A stretch of DNA of 64,000 nt from DATFVA01 sp963771705. Lineage in GTDB: Bacteria > Bacteroidota > Ignavibacteria > Ignavibacteriales > Ignavibacteriaceae. The DNA lies in assembly GCA_963771705.1 (NCBI GenBank), contig CAVYUP010000002.1, forward strand, positions 248,001-312,000, given 5' to 3'. The notes under the pieces are model-generated. The model worked only from the letters and a program-made list of their open reading frames with translations, was not told where the DNA came from and made no database searches. The position numbers were made by a program, and so were the translations under genes. Shown piece by piece: positions 1-9,147 of the stretch. Each line of letters opens with the position of its first letter. The stretch's first letter is position 1.

Positions 1-1
1 T

Positions 2-373
2 GGTATTGTTATCGCAGCAGCTTATACCAGAGGAAATGGCAATTATGTGAAGATCAGGCACAACTCAGTTTATACCACGCAATACCTGCATATGTCGAAA
101 TTTGCAAAAGGGATCAGGTCAGGTGCAGCGGTTAAACAGGGAGAGGTAATAGGTTACGTTGGGAGCACAGGACTTGCCACCGGTCCTCATCTATGCTACC
201 GGTTCTGGAAGAATGGCGTACAGGTTGATCCTTTAAAGGAGAAACTCCCTTCCTCAAAACCTATTGAAGAAGCCTATAAAGAGGATTATAACAGAGTTAA
301 AGATAAAATTATAAGTGAGCTGAATAAAATTCAATTCGCTGATACAACCGCTGAAACCTCCGCAGGGGTATAG
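2..373 (+). CDS. M23 (LytM-type) peptidoglycan endopeptidase, C-terminal part
   Basis: The gene starts before the window; the frame is open from base 2 and stops at TAG 371-373. M23 enzymes are zinc metallopeptidases that cut peptidoglycan cross-links in the periplasm, or are inactive activators of amidases. Visible family motifs are GNGNYVKIRH, TQYLHMSKFA, a V-x-G-E-V-I-G-Y-V-G-S-T-G turn and GPHLCYRFWKNG. Most LytM domains end in HLHxE; here the second His of the HxH pair is Cys (HLC), a variant I know from Bacteroidota members, so catalysis is likely but not proven. About 35 Lys/Glu-rich residues follow the domain. It converges on the MscS gene with only 5 bases between stop codons. Family call is firm; the N-terminal architecture (signal peptide, coiled coil or SH3) cannot be seen. 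Confidence 0.9.
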   Translation, partial: GIVIAAAYTRGNGNYVKIRHNSVYTTQYLHMSKFAKGIRSGAAVKQGEVIGYVGSTGLATGPHLCYRFWKNGVQVDPLKEKLPSSKPIEEAYKEDYNRVKDKIISELNKIQFADTTAETSAGV

Positions 374-378
374 CCTTC

Positions 379-1287
379 TTATTCAGGACTTTCTTTCTCT
401 GAATTATTTGAAGGAAGAACATCGGACAATTTTTCACCACCCTTAATTCCAAAATCCAGAGTTCTTATCGGGAACGGAATCATAATATCATTCTCATCGT
501 AGGCTTTTTTAATCTTCATGATCGCATCGCTGATTGAGTGCTTGAATTCCTTCTCGGATGTATATTTTGTCCATATCCTGATGATAAAGTTTATTGAGCT
601 GTTGCCGAACTCCGAATAGAACAGTTCAGGATCTTTGTTTTCGAGACGATTGGACACACTTTTAACAGCCTCTACAGTTACTTTCTTTACCTTCTCAAGA
701 TCATCGCCGTATGAAATTCCCACTCCCAGGTCAACTCGCCTTTCTCCTGTATACGAAAAATTAATCAGTGGTTTCTGAAAAACATCTTTATTAGGTATAA
801 GTACCTGCTCACCCTGGAAAGTTACAATATTGGTGGTTCGAAGCGTAATCTCGGTGACCGTACCAAAATAATCATTCGATTTAATGATATCGTTTATCCG
901 GAAGGGCTGACGGATGGTTATAATAATGCCGCTGATAAAATTCGCAGCTATATCCTGAAATGCAAATCCAAGAGCCAGTCCGACAATACCTGCGCCTGCC
1001 AGTAAAGTTGTTACAGCCTTATCCAGATTCAAAATCCCCAGCGCAATGAAGAAACCAATTAAAAAAACGATAAGGAACATCACCTGGGATATTAGTTTGA
1101 TAACAGCGATATGACTGGAAAGTTGATTTAGGAGCCTTGAGGTTCCTTTCTTAACAAGCCTCGCAATAAGATAAAAAACTACAACGATTATTATCGCTAC
1201 CGCAATATTGGGAAGCATCTGGATGAGAGTATTTAACCATTCCTGAAGCTTGTCGGAAATGGTATGATAAACATTTTTCACATTCAT
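379..1287 (-). CDS. MscS-family small-conductance mechanosensitive channel
   Basis: A 302-residue inner-membrane channel that releases solutes on hypo-osmotic shock. Three hydrophobic segments lie at about residues 24-46, 64-86 and 92-125. The third carries the Gly/Ala-rich pore helix AGAGIVGLALGFAFQ (residues 97-111), then QDIAANFISG and the QPFRINDII start of the cytoplasmic beta domain (about 127-180), all hallmarks of MscS. The length matches the short E. coli MscS class (about 286), not the large MscK/MscM type. The C-terminal tail is charged and Ser/Glu-rich. No obvious Shine-Dalgarno lies before the ATG. It appears to be monocistronic, convergent with the M23 peptidase and divergent from signal peptidase I. 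Confidence 0.93.
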   Translation of the reverse strand: MNVKNVYHTISDKLQEWLNTLIQMLPNIAVAIIIVVVFYLIARLVKKGTSRLLNQLSSHIAVIKLISQVMFLIVFLIGFFIALGILNLDKAVTTLLAGAGIVGLALGFAFQDIAANFISGIIITIRQPFRINDIIKSNDYFGTVTEITLRTTNIVTFQGEQVLIPNKDVFQKPLINFSYTGERRVDLGVGISYGDDLEKVKKVTVEAVKSVSNRLENKDPELFYSEFGNSSINFIIRIWTKYTSEKEFKHSISDAIMKIKKAYDENDIMIPFPIRTLDFGIKGGEKLSDVLPSNNSEKESPE

Positions 1288-1500
1288 GCAGCCTGGTTTT
1301 TCTTTGAAAAATAAGACTTAAGTTTATTTTTTTTGTGATATATCTAACCTTCACTATTTAGAGCACCTGGAGTAATGGAGATGAATTGTCTTTCTCTCTA
1401 TTCGAATTCTTTTATATATTTAAGTTTATAGATTAATTTGAGTAGACGCTCATTCCGGAGCTGCTCCAATTTCATTATTCATAAAATCCTGGAGAGTAAA

Positions 1501-2436
1501 TTGTCATTTAAAAGTGGTTTGAAACGATTCTTTGGTGTTAAATCGGAAGAGGAAAGAAACAAGGTGAAGACTCCGAAAGAAAAAACCAGAGATTTTTTCG
1601 AATCCCTGCTTTTTGCGGGAATTGCTGCGTTTTTTATTATAACTTTCGTAATTCAGAATACCCGTATCCCCACAGGATCAATGGAGGATACAATCCTTGT
1701 CGGGGATTTCGTGCTGGTTAATAAATTTATTTATGGTTCATCCTCACCCAAGTATATACCTTTTACTCAGGTTGAAATACCTCATTTTACTCTTCCTCCT
1801 TTCAGAGATCCTAAGCCTAAAGATATTGTTGTTTTTGAATTCCCCGGCGGCAGGGATAAGCTTCAGGCTGATGAGCTTGGTGTTAATTATGTTAAAAGAT
1901 GTATCGGTACTCCGGGTGATACGATTCAGATAATCGACAAAGTCGTATATGTAAATGGAAAGCAGTTCTGGATACCGACGCATATCAAATATCTTCAGCC
2001 TTATCCTAAACCAAAAGGGATGATAAATCCCCGCATATTCCCTAAAGGAATGCCGTGGAATGAGGATAATTACGGACCGCTGATAGTACCGAAAAAAGGT
2101 TATACCATTCCCCTGAACCTGAATAATGTAGAACAGTGGGAAATGACAATCAACAAGGAATATGGAAAGAGAGTGGTCGCTGTAAGCAATGGGATGGTGA
2201 CGATTGAAGGAAAGCCGGTAACTTCATATACTTTTAAAAAGGATTATTACTTTATGATGGGGGATAACCGGGACGATAGTCTCGACAGCAGGTTCTGGGG
2301 CTTTGTTGCCAGAGACATGGTTGTGGGGGAAGCATTCATTACTTTATTCTCATGGGACAGGGATATTCCTTTTTCGGATCTTTTCAGGTTAATAGGTTCG
2401 ATAAGACTGGATAGAGTATTAAAACTATTACACTAA
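1501..2436 (+). CDS. lepB: Signal peptidase I
   Basis: Membrane-bound Ser/Lys protease that removes signal peptides from exported proteins. I chose TTG 1501 because GGAGAG lies at 1491-1496, four bases upstream. An in-frame TTG at 1438 would add 21 residues but has no ribosome-binding site. Numbered from 1501: one membrane segment at about 33-51; box B RIPTGSMEDTI with nucleophile Ser60; box D NYVKRCIGTPGD with general base Lys132; box E MMGDNRDDSLDSRFWG at about 252-267. The 311-residue length is larger than the minimal family size because of an insertion between boxes D and E (about 150-245), as is usual in Bacteroidota-type enzymes. A pair of M16 proteases follows 36 bases downstream on the same strand, so co-transcription is possible. 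Confidence 0.95.
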   Translation: MSFKSGLKRFFGVKSEEERNKVKTPKEKTRDFFESLLFAGIAAFFIITFVIQNTRIPTGSMEDTILVGDFVLVNKFIYGSSSPKYIPFTQVEIPHFTLPPFRDPKPKDIVVFEFPGGRDKLQADELGVNYVKRCIGTPGDTIQIIDKVVYVNGKQFWIPTHIKYLQPYPKPKGMINPRIFPKGMPWNEDNYGPLIVPKKGYTIPLNLNNVEQWEMTINKEYGKRVVAVSNGMVTIEGKPVTSYTFKKDYYFMMGDNRDDSLDSRFWGFVARDMVVGEAFITLFSWDRDIPFSDLFRLIGSIRLDRVLKLLH

Positions 2437-2472
2437 TATATAAAAGGATGAATATAAAGCGCTGTTTATAAT

Positions 2473-3733
2473 ATGGACTTACTAAACATTGAGTATGAGA
2501 AATACAAACTAAATAATGGTCTGAATGTTATACTTCATAAAGATGATAATCTTCCTCTTGTTGCAGTAAATGTATGGTATAGGGTGGGGTCGGCCAACGA
2601 GCAAAGGGGGAAGACCGGAATGGCTCACCTGTTTGAACATATGATGTTCCAGGGTTCTGAGAATGTTCCTAAAGAAATGCATTTCCGGCATATTCAGGAG
2701 GCCGGAGGAAATTTGAACGGTTCCACTAATTTTGACCGAACCAATTATTATGAAAAACTTCCTTCAAATTTCCTTGAACTTGCCCTGTGGCTGGAAGCAG
2801 ACCGGATGGGTTTCTTTCTTCCGGCACTTACACAGGATAAACTGGATAACCAGAAGGGTGTAGTTATAAACGAGCGCCTCGAGCGGTACGATAACCAGCC
2901 TTATGGGCTGGCCTGGGAAATAGTTCTGTCAAATCTTTATCAGAATGAACATCCATACAGCTGGCCTACTATCGGCTTTATTGATGATATCTCTAACTTC
3001 AGCCTTAAAGAAGTATCCTCTTTCTTTAAAAGATTTTATTCCCCTTCAAACGCTTCTTTAGCGGTAGCTGGTAATTTTGATGAGAAACTGGTAAAAGAAA
3101 AAATTGAAAAATATTTCCTTGATATACCTGATTCTGCAAAAGAAGAGAAAGTTAGTACATCACCCCCAAAACTGGAGGAAAATAAGTTCATTGCCAGGGA
3201 GGAAAATGTTCAGCTGGAACGAATTTATCTTGCTTGGCCTACCGACAGGGCCTACAGCGGTGATGATGCGGCCCTGGATATTCTGGCTGATCTTTTGTCA
3301 GGTTCGAAGAATTCGCGGTTATACAAAAATATAGTGTTTGAAAAAGAACTTGCTCAGGATGTGTCTGCATTTCATTTTTCGGCCAAACTGGCAGGTCATT
3401 TCATGGTAGTAGCAACTGTTAAGAAAGGAAAATCGGCCGATTCTGTAAAAGATGAAATATTTAAAAGAACTGGAGAATGTCAGGACGAAGGGTATCACAT
3501 CCTATGAAATGATGAAGACAAGGAATAGCATACGCTCGGGATTCATTTTCTCGCTGCAGAATCTTGATACTATGGCCAACCAGCTTAACTATTACGACTT
3601 TTACCTGAATGAGCCTAATTCCTTTAATTTTGACCTTAACAGGTACAATGAAGTAACTGATGAAAAGATTAAAAACATTCTAGAAAAATATTTTTCAAGA
3701 CCCTATATTGAACTAAGAGTGAAACCGAAATGA
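2473..3733 (+). CDS. M16 zinc protease, catalytic subunit (frameshifted)
   Basis: Insulinase/pitrilysin-family peptidase of about 419 residues, split by a frameshift. The N-terminal part carries the inverted zinc motif HLFEH (residues 52-56) and the distal ligand Glu134 in VINERLE, so this is the catalytically equipped partner. The first frame runs 2473-3507 and ends in nonsense (RTGECQDEGYHIL). The second frame, from about 3467 to the TGA at 3733, continues the M16 C-terminal half (KELENVRTKGITSYE...). Joining them needs one base removed from the AAAA run at 3463-3466. A -1 slip would give the wrong frame, so ordinary -1 recoding is excluded; an extra A in the assembly or a real inactivating mutation is likelier. 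The stop overlaps the start of the second M16 gene (ATGA at 3730-3733). Confidence 0.88.
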
Positions 3734-5109
3734 CAATGAACCCGGATACTTCAAGAAGAAAAAAACCCGTCCCCGGTCGTAAAACCAAATTTAATCTTCC
3801 GGATATTTCTTCATTTAAACTGCAAAATAACCTTCAGGTTTACTTTGTACGCAAAGATACTTTGCCTGTTATGAATATGAGTCTTGTCCTTGATGCCGGG
3901 AGCAAATATGATCCCGCTAATAAAAAAGGATTATCAAATCTTCTTGCCATGGTAATCGATGAAGGCGCGGGAAAATATAACTCGCTTCAGCTTAGTGATC
4001 AGTTTGAAGTTATTGGGGCAAATTTTAGTATCCATTGCGATCAGGATTCGTTCTACTTTTCTCTTCAGGTTCTTGCGGATGAGTTTGAGCGGGGAACAGA
4101 ATTATTTTCTTCAGTTATTACCGATCCTCACCTGGATGAAAATGATTTTGAAAGGGAAAAACGAAAAATAATAACCCGTATCTCCCAAAACAATGACGAT
4201 GTTGAAGAAATCGCCAATGAAGTATTTGAATTCAAACTTTTCGGTGAGAATAATCCATATGCGCCCCCGTCCATAGGCTACCTTGAAGACATTGAATCAA
4301 TTCAGGCGTCAGAAATTAAAGATCACTTTATAAATATTATCAATCCGTCCGGTGCTTTTCTTGTAATCGTCGGCAGTTATAACCAGGAAAAGCTGAAAGA
4401 TGTATTGAACAGATATTTCTCGGGGTGGGAATCCACCGGCTTAAATAAACCGTTTATTGACACGACTTCATCCGGGCAGAAGGGGTTATATATCGTTGAT
4501 AAGAAAGATAGTGTTCAGAGTGAAATCAGGACAGGTCTGATTTCCTACAAACGGAATGAATATGATTTTTATTCAAAGAGTATACTCAACCTCATACTGG
4601 GAGGGCAGTTTACAAGCAGACTTAACCTGAATCTGAGAGAAAAGCGGGGTTTTACTTATGGTATTTACTCAAGGTTTATATACCTCAAATCAGCGGGATA
4701 TTTCTTTACGACTACTTCGGTGTCATCAGAAAATACCGGAGCGGCCTTAAAAGAGATACTGGGAGAGATAGATAAAATCAGAAAAGGCGTAACACGTAAA
4801 GAGCTTGAATTTGCCAGATCATCATTAATTAGAAAGTTTCCTTCTGGGTTTGAGACCAACAGGCAGATTACTTCTAATATAATAGGGCAGCTAATACATT
4901 CTCTCCCTGAAGATTATTTTATCCGCTATCCCGAAAGAATAAAGAAAGTTACCCGGGAGCAGGTGTTGAAAGCCGCTAACGATAACCTTTTTCCTGAAAA
5001 ACTTACAACTGTAATTGCGGGTAATAAAGAAAAAATTCTCGGCCAGCTTAAGGAAATATATCCGGGAGATATTACCGAACTGGATTCGGGCGGGAGAATA
5101 TTATCTTAA
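3730..5109 (+). CDS. M16 family protein, non-catalytic subunit
   Basis: A 459-residue M16-fold protein paired with the preceding active subunit. At the place where HxxEH should stand it has LLAMVIDEGAGKY, so the zinc motif is missing. The C-terminal half keeps the typical RxxY signature region NLREKRGFTYGIYS (about residues 298-311), which helps shape the substrate chamber in the partner. Bacterial M16 enzymes often work as heterodimers of one zinc-bearing and one R/Y-bearing subunit encoded side by side, and the 4-base ATGA overlap supports equimolar synthesis. No clear signal peptide is visible in either subunit, so the pair may be cytoplasmic. An alternative ATG at 3736 is possible. Its stop codon overlaps that of the convergent next gene. 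Confidence 0.92.
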   Translation: MTMNPDTSRRKKPVPGRKTKFNLPDISSFKLQNNLQVYFVRKDTLPVMNMSLVLDAGSKYDPANKKGLSNLLAMVIDEGAGKYNSLQLSDQFEVIGANFSIHCDQDSFYFSLQVLADEFERGTELFSSVITDPHLDENDFEREKRKIITRISQNNDDVEEIANEVFEFKLFGENNPYAPPSIGYLEDIESIQASEIKDHFINIINPSGAFLVIVGSYNQEKLKDVLNRYFSGWESTGLNKPFIDTTSSGQKGLYIVDKKDSVQSEIRTGLISYKRNEYDFYSKSILNLILGGQFTSRLNLNLREKRGFTYGIYSRFIYLKSAGYFFTTTSVSSENTGAALKEILGEIDKIRKGVTRKELEFARSSLIRKFPSGFETNRQITSNIIGQLIHSLPEDYFIRYPERIKKVTREQVLKAANDNLFPEKLTTVIAGNKEKILGQLKEIYPGDITELDSGGRILS

Positions 5110-6110
5110 TTCCGCTGATGTTCAATAATTACTGAGGGACGGGCAAACTTATAACCTGTCTTTCGCAAGGATTCTAGTAACGGGGGCATTTCTAAAAATT
5201 CATCTGCAGAAACTTTAAATATGTTGTTTTTAGATTTATGGATCTCAGAAACCAGATTCTCCCTTGAAATATTTTTAAGTTCGGTGAACCTCTCCCATGT
5301 TAAAAGTATTATATTCCTCTTTGAAAATTCTTCCCTGATCAGCTTATAATGAGGTGAATTATAAATATCAGAATTTTCATCTATTATAAAAAAAGCCGCT
5401 TTAAAAAATTTGCCAATAATGGAAACAATTGAATTCTTAATTCTTCTTGAGGAATAACCCGTATTGAGCTTAAACTCTAATTCGGTTATTTCATCATTTA
5501 GCAGCACAGCAGCCTCTTTTTGATTCTCCCTGAGAATCTTCAACATTTCCTGTGAATGCTTTGAAGGAATAAGGACTCCTGCAAAATACTCGGGAAGAAG
5601 AAGCAGGCTGTTCAGATCCTCTTTATTCAGATCCGCGATTCCTGTCAAAACAAAACCTATGGTATCGGTGCTTCTCTTTATTTCTTTGTTATAGGCCATT
5701 ACTGCTTTTAGTTTTATGTGCCCTCCCGAGGAGATGTTCAATTCGGTGGAGTTATCTTTTCTGAATTCAGTTGATTCAATATTAACTTCACTGGTATCGA
5801 ACTGGTTCTGGACCTCTCTTATAAGGAGACTGATGGGGAGATCCGCGGGCACACTCACTTTATAACTGAATTTAAGCGAATCGTTGTCGTTTTGTTTGAC
5901 GCTCTTTTGCGCGATCCAGGAAGAGTCGAGATTATAATTATTCAACGAAGCCAGAAATCGTTCATTGATGACGGAGGAGGGGAGGGTCTTATCTTCTGTT
6001 GAAGAAACGGGCTTAAGTGTTTTTTCAATAATGATATTTACAGCAAGAAGCAGTACAACCAGCACAAGGAGCAGCTGTATGACATTGTTTTTGGTAAATG
6101 AAAATTTCAT
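5106..6110 (-). CDS. Membrane-anchored hypothetical protein, remotely divergent-deacetylase-like
   Basis: A 334-residue protein that I do not recognise with certainty. It has an N-terminal membrane anchor (about residues 11-30), a Ser/Thr-rich linker, an alpha/beta region up to about 150, and then a region whose order of elements recalls the divergent polysaccharide deacetylase family: FAGVLIPSKHSQEMLKI, then EAAVLLNDEI, then SRRIKNSIVSIIGKF, then AAFFIIDENSD. The metal-binding His/Asp residues of that family are not evident, so if related it is probably inactive. The position behind enoyl-CoA hydratase (24 bases apart) and a barrel protein suggests one transcript but gives no function. It is convergent with the M16 pair, with overlapping stop codons. 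Confidence 0.75.
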   Translation of the reverse strand: MKFSFTKNNVIQLLLVLVVLLLAVNIIIEKTLKPVSSTEDKTLPSSVINERFLASLNNYNLDSSWIAQKSVKQNDNDSLKFSYKVSVPADLPISLLIREVQNQFDTSEVNIESTEFRKDNSTELNISSGGHIKLKAVMAYNKEIKRSTDTIGFVLTGIADLNKEDLNSLLLLPEYFAGVLIPSKHSQEMLKILRENQKEAAVLLNDEITELEFKLNTGYSSRRIKNSIVSIIGKFFKAAFFIIDENSDIYNSPHYKLIREEFSKRNIILLTWERFTELKNISRENLVSEIHKSKNNIFKVSADEFLEMPPLLESLRKTGYKFARPSVIIEHQRN

Positions 6111-6134
6111 AAAGAGACTTATAGTAAAAAGCGT

Positions 6135-6917
6135 CTATCGATCTTTGAATTCTGCTTTTCTTTTTTCAAGAAAAGCTTTTGTCCCTTCCTTAAAATCTTC
6201 AGTACCGCAGGAAAGAGCAAAAAGACTTGCCTCAAAGTTAAGACCCTCTCTCTGTGAGATTTCCTTTGTAGCTACAACTGCTTTCACTGCCAGTCTTACA
6301 GCATGACGGGCTTTGGATATTATCTTATTAGCCATTTCTTCAGCTTTGGTAAGAAGTTCTGCCTGCGGATATACCCGGTTTACCAGTCCTATTCTAAAGG
6401 CTTCAGCCGAATCAATCATATCCCCGGTGAGGATATATTCCATTGCTCTGCCTGTGTTTACCAAACGCGCCAGTCTTTGTGTCCCTCCGTATCCGGGTAT
6501 GGTGCCAAGGTTTACTTCAGGCTGACCGAACTTCGCGTTTTCAGAAGCCAGTCGAATATGGCAGGCAAGAGCCAGCTCGCACCCGCCGCCCAGGGCAAAA
6601 CCATTAACTGCCGCTATCACAGGTTTATCCATGCCTTCAATAAGATTAAATACTGCCTGGCCTTTTTCTGCAAATGATTTTCCTGAAATCATATCAAGTT
6701 TATTAAGCTCTGATATATCAGCCCCGGCTACAAAAGCCTTTTCTCCGCTGCCTGTTACAATTACCGCTTTAACCGAATCATCTTCAGTGAAATCTTTGAA
6801 TGCATTATGAAGTTCGCTGACGGTAGCGTCATTTAAAGCATTAAGCTTGTCAGGCCGGTTAATTTTAAGAATTCTGATTGAACCTTTTGATTCTATAAGA
6901 AGATTTTGATATGCCAT
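6135..6917 (-). CDS. Enoyl-CoA hydratase/isomerase (crotonase family)
   Basis: A 260-residue crotonase-fold enzyme, expected to hydrate trans-2-enoyl-CoA in fatty-acid or amino-acid degradation. Diagnostic segments are KAFVAGADISEL (first half of the oxyanion hole and CoA loop), NGFALGGGCELALACHIRLA, and GQPEVNLGTIPGYGGTQRL, with the catalytic Glu in QPEVNLG. The second catalytic Glu of crotonase is also plausible in the AGADISEL-to-GGGCELA span. Length is typical for a monofunctional short-chain hydratase. The ATG is preceded by AGGAGAG-like sequence (TTTTAGGAGAGTAAA read on the minus strand). It sits 9 bases after a barrel-protein gene and 24 before a hypothetical gene on the same strand. 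Confidence 0.95.
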   Translation of the reverse strand: MAYQNLLIESKGSIRILKINRPDKLNALNDATVSELHNAFKDFTEDDSVKAVIVTGSGEKAFVAGADISELNKLDMISGKSFAEKGQAVFNLIEGMDKPVIAAVNGFALGGGCELALACHIRLASENAKFGQPEVNLGTIPGYGGTQRLARLVNTGRAMEYILTGDMIDSAEAFRIGLVNRVYPQAELLTKAEEMANKIISKARHAVRLAVKAVVATKEISQREGLNFEASLFALSCGTEDFKEGTKAFLEKRKAEFKDR

Positions 6918-6926
6918 TTTACTCTC

Positions 6927-7517
6927 CTAAAATACTATATAAAGAGGAATCCTTACCTTGAGGTCAATTCCCACATATTGGGTAGATTGAAAATAGTTAT
7001 AAGTAGCCATAACTTCCAGCAGGAACATTGAAATTCCAACCCCGCCGCTTACTCCAAACCGCGAATTGTTCTCTACAAAATTACTCCTGCCCGTCCCCGA
7101 TTTGAACTGATGCAGCACCTGGGTAAAATTGTAGGCTGCTGATAACTCTACTACCGGCATGAAAAGTACAACATTTTTAAGAAGCGGTGCAAAAAAGTAT
7201 CTTGCCCCTACAGTAAGGGGAAAGGAATTTATTGAGTAATTGGAATAATCAGATGACTGATAAAAGGTTTGTGAGCCAGGAAACTGCTGAAATCCGAACT
7301 TGGCAAAAAGGAAGAAGGGGAGATACTCATTATCGGTATAATCCAGCTCTACATTGAACCCGTAGCCAAGAGCCGACTGGTTGGAGAAAGAACTGATCGG
7401 AAATCTCGGACCTACGCCGAAAACAATGAAAAGTCCGCGGGCTTTTTCTGCTGGAACTCCTCCTGCGGTCAGGGGTATCTGGGTAAGTAATATTAAAAGT
7501 AGTAAAAGTTTTTTCAT
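6927..7517 (-). CDS. Outer-membrane beta-barrel protein, small
   Basis: A 196-residue exported protein with a clear signal peptide (MKKLLLLLILLTQIPLTAG). It then has alternating hydrophobic/polar strands rich in Tyr, Phe and Gly (for example GYGFNVELDYTD and FGVSGGVGISMFLLEV), ending in an aromatic residue (YIVF), as expected for an eight-stranded OmpW/OmpA-like barrel. No enzymatic motif is visible. It leads a probable operon with enoyl-CoA hydratase. The ligand is unknown; I call only the fold and location. Confidence 0.82.
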   Translation of the reverse strand: MKKLLLLLILLTQIPLTAGGVPAEKARGLFIVFGVGPRFPISSFSNQSALGYGFNVELDYTDNEYLPFFLFAKFGFQQFPGSQTFYQSSDYSNYSINSFPLTVGARYFFAPLLKNVVLFMPVVELSAAYNFTQVLHQFKSGTGRSNFVENNSRFGVSGGVGISMFLLEVMATYNYFQSTQYVGIDLKVRIPLYIVF

Positions 7518-7592
7518 AGGGAAAAGAAATTCGTCTATTAAAATAATAAATATAACTCTTCGGCCAAATGAAGTACATTACCCGCAGTAATT

Positions 7593-9029
7593 TTATTCCT
7601 GCTGCCGCTTAACTAGCATTTCCTCCATCCTGAGGCATTCCTGCTTAAGGAAGCTATATAGCTCGTCTATGTGCTTCAGTCTTGTGCGGAAATTGACTGG
7701 GTTAATTCTGAAAAATATATTTCCCTTTAATTCGGTTGTTGATATCCAGAATTTACCCGACAGTTCTACCTGTTTTGAAACTTCATTATGAAGCAGCTCG
7801 GCTTCAGAAGAAGTTAGTTTATCCGATTCGAACCTGATGCAGATAGCTGACATTGGAGGATTTACAGCAGGTCTGAAAATTCTCTCTTCCTTACATAGTT
7901 TATATAAATGCTCTGCCTGGTCAATATTTGAATCTATCCACCTGGCTATCTGTCTCGTTCCATACCGCTTAAAGCTCATCCATACCTTAAGACTGCGGAA
8001 ACGTCTGCTCTGTTCAAAGCTGTGTACGAAATATTGAAATCGTTTATTATCGATATTGTCCTTGAGATAACTGGGCTGAATGCCAAATGAAAGAGTTAGT
8101 TGTCTCTTATCTCTCACAAGTATGCTGCCTGCATCAAGGGGAGCATAGAACCATTTGTGGGGATCGAGGGTGATTGAGTCAGCTGTTTCGATGCCTTTTA
8201 AGATTCCGGTTCTTTTCTCTGACAACAGCGCGCCGCCTCCATAAGCCGCATCAACATGAAACCAGGCGCCGTATTTATCGGCTAGTTTCCGCAGAGCAGG
8301 CAGGGGATCAACCGATCCTGTATTTGTTGTACCTGCAAGTCCTATTATACACGCAGGAACAAGTTTGTTGCTCTTATCCTTTTTTATCTCACTCTCGAGG
8401 GCATCAAGGTTAATCCTGAAATCTTCATCGGTAGGAATAGTTCTGAGAGCGTTCCTTCCCAATCCTACGGCATCTACGGCTTTATCCAGCGAAACGTGTC
8501 TTTCTTCAGATACATAAATTACATGCTCAAAAATGGCTCCCTGATGCTGCGCGCGGTTGCCGGATGACCAGTCTCTAGCCAGCTTCATCCCTATAAAGTT
8601 CGCCATCATCCCGCCGCTCGTCAGATTTCCTCCCGCGGTGACTGGAAGTCCCGCAAGATCGCACAGCCACTTCACCGTTCTTTTTTCCATTTCAACCGCC
8701 GAGGGGCCGATTGAGTAAGCCCCTAAATTCTGATTCAGGGCTGAAGCAATAAAATCTCCAAGTATCCCCATTGGAGAGGGTGAAGGGGTTATCAGGCCGA
8801 AATATCCGGGATGGTTTACATTAGTGGTGTATGGAAATAGTTTCTCTTTCAACTCCTTGATAATGCTGTCGGAATCCATTCCTTCTTCGGGTGCGGGTTC
8901 GTCAAATAATTTTTCTATTATCTCCGGATCGGTATCCTTAAGCAGGGGACGTTCTTCAATCGAATCAAGGTAATCCGATAAAATGTCAACAAGCTTATGT
9001 CCTGTCTCCCTGAATTCCGATATTTTCAT
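7593..9029 (-). CDS. PLP-dependent group II amino-acid decarboxylase
   Basis: A 478-residue enzyme of the aromatic-L-amino-acid decarboxylase/glutamate decarboxylase-like superfamily. The PLP-binding Lys is K292 in ITLDPHKWFYAP. FHVDAAYGGGALL (about 257-269) contains the Asp that contacts the pyridine nitrogen, and TSGGMMANF binds phosphate. The N-terminal NHPGYFGLITPSPSP segment (about 72-86) is characteristic of the group. Residues that would fix the substrate (tyrosine, tryptophan, phenylalanine or another) cannot be called by eye. Single-gene transcription unit; the start ATG is followed by a normal KISEFRETGHKLVD family N-terminus. Likely cytoplasmic. Confidence 0.93.
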   Translation of the reverse strand: MKISEFRETGHKLVDILSDYLDSIEERPLLKDTDPEIIEKLFDEPAPEEGMDSDSIIKELKEKLFPYTTNVNHPGYFGLITPSPSPMGILGDFIASALNQNLGAYSIGPSAVEMEKRTVKWLCDLAGLPVTAGGNLTSGGMMANFIGMKLARDWSSGNRAQHQGAIFEHVIYVSEERHVSLDKAVDAVGLGRNALRTIPTDEDFRINLDALESEIKKDKSNKLVPACIIGLAGTTNTGSVDPLPALRKLADKYGAWFHVDAAYGGGALLSEKRTGILKGIETADSITLDPHKWFYAPLDAGSILVRDKRQLTLSFGIQPSYLKDNIDNKRFQYFVHSFEQSRRFRSLKVWMSFKRYGTRQIARWIDSNIDQAEHLYKLCKEERIFRPAVNPPMSAICIRFESDKLTSSEAELLHNEVSKQVELSGKFWISTTELKGNIFFRINPVNFRTRLKHIDELYSFLKQECLRMEEMLVKRQQE

Positions 9030-9147
9030 ATAATAACCTTTACTTTCTATTCAAAAATATTAAGCCTGATCAAATATTGTTATACGGTTTCTTCTGATTT
9101 GAAAATGAAAAATCTATCTTATTTTAGCCCCTGCTTAACTGCAAGGG

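Noticed and set aside
1438..1500. Upstream TTG start for signal peptidase I
   Set aside because: No ribosome-binding site; the next TTG at 1501 has GGAGAG four bases upstream and a normal N-terminus.
3451..3510. Programmed ribosomal frameshift in the M16 gene
   Set aside because: The needed shift is +1 at a short A run with no slow codon, stop-adjacent signal or stimulatory hairpin visible; a -1 slip gives the wrong frame.
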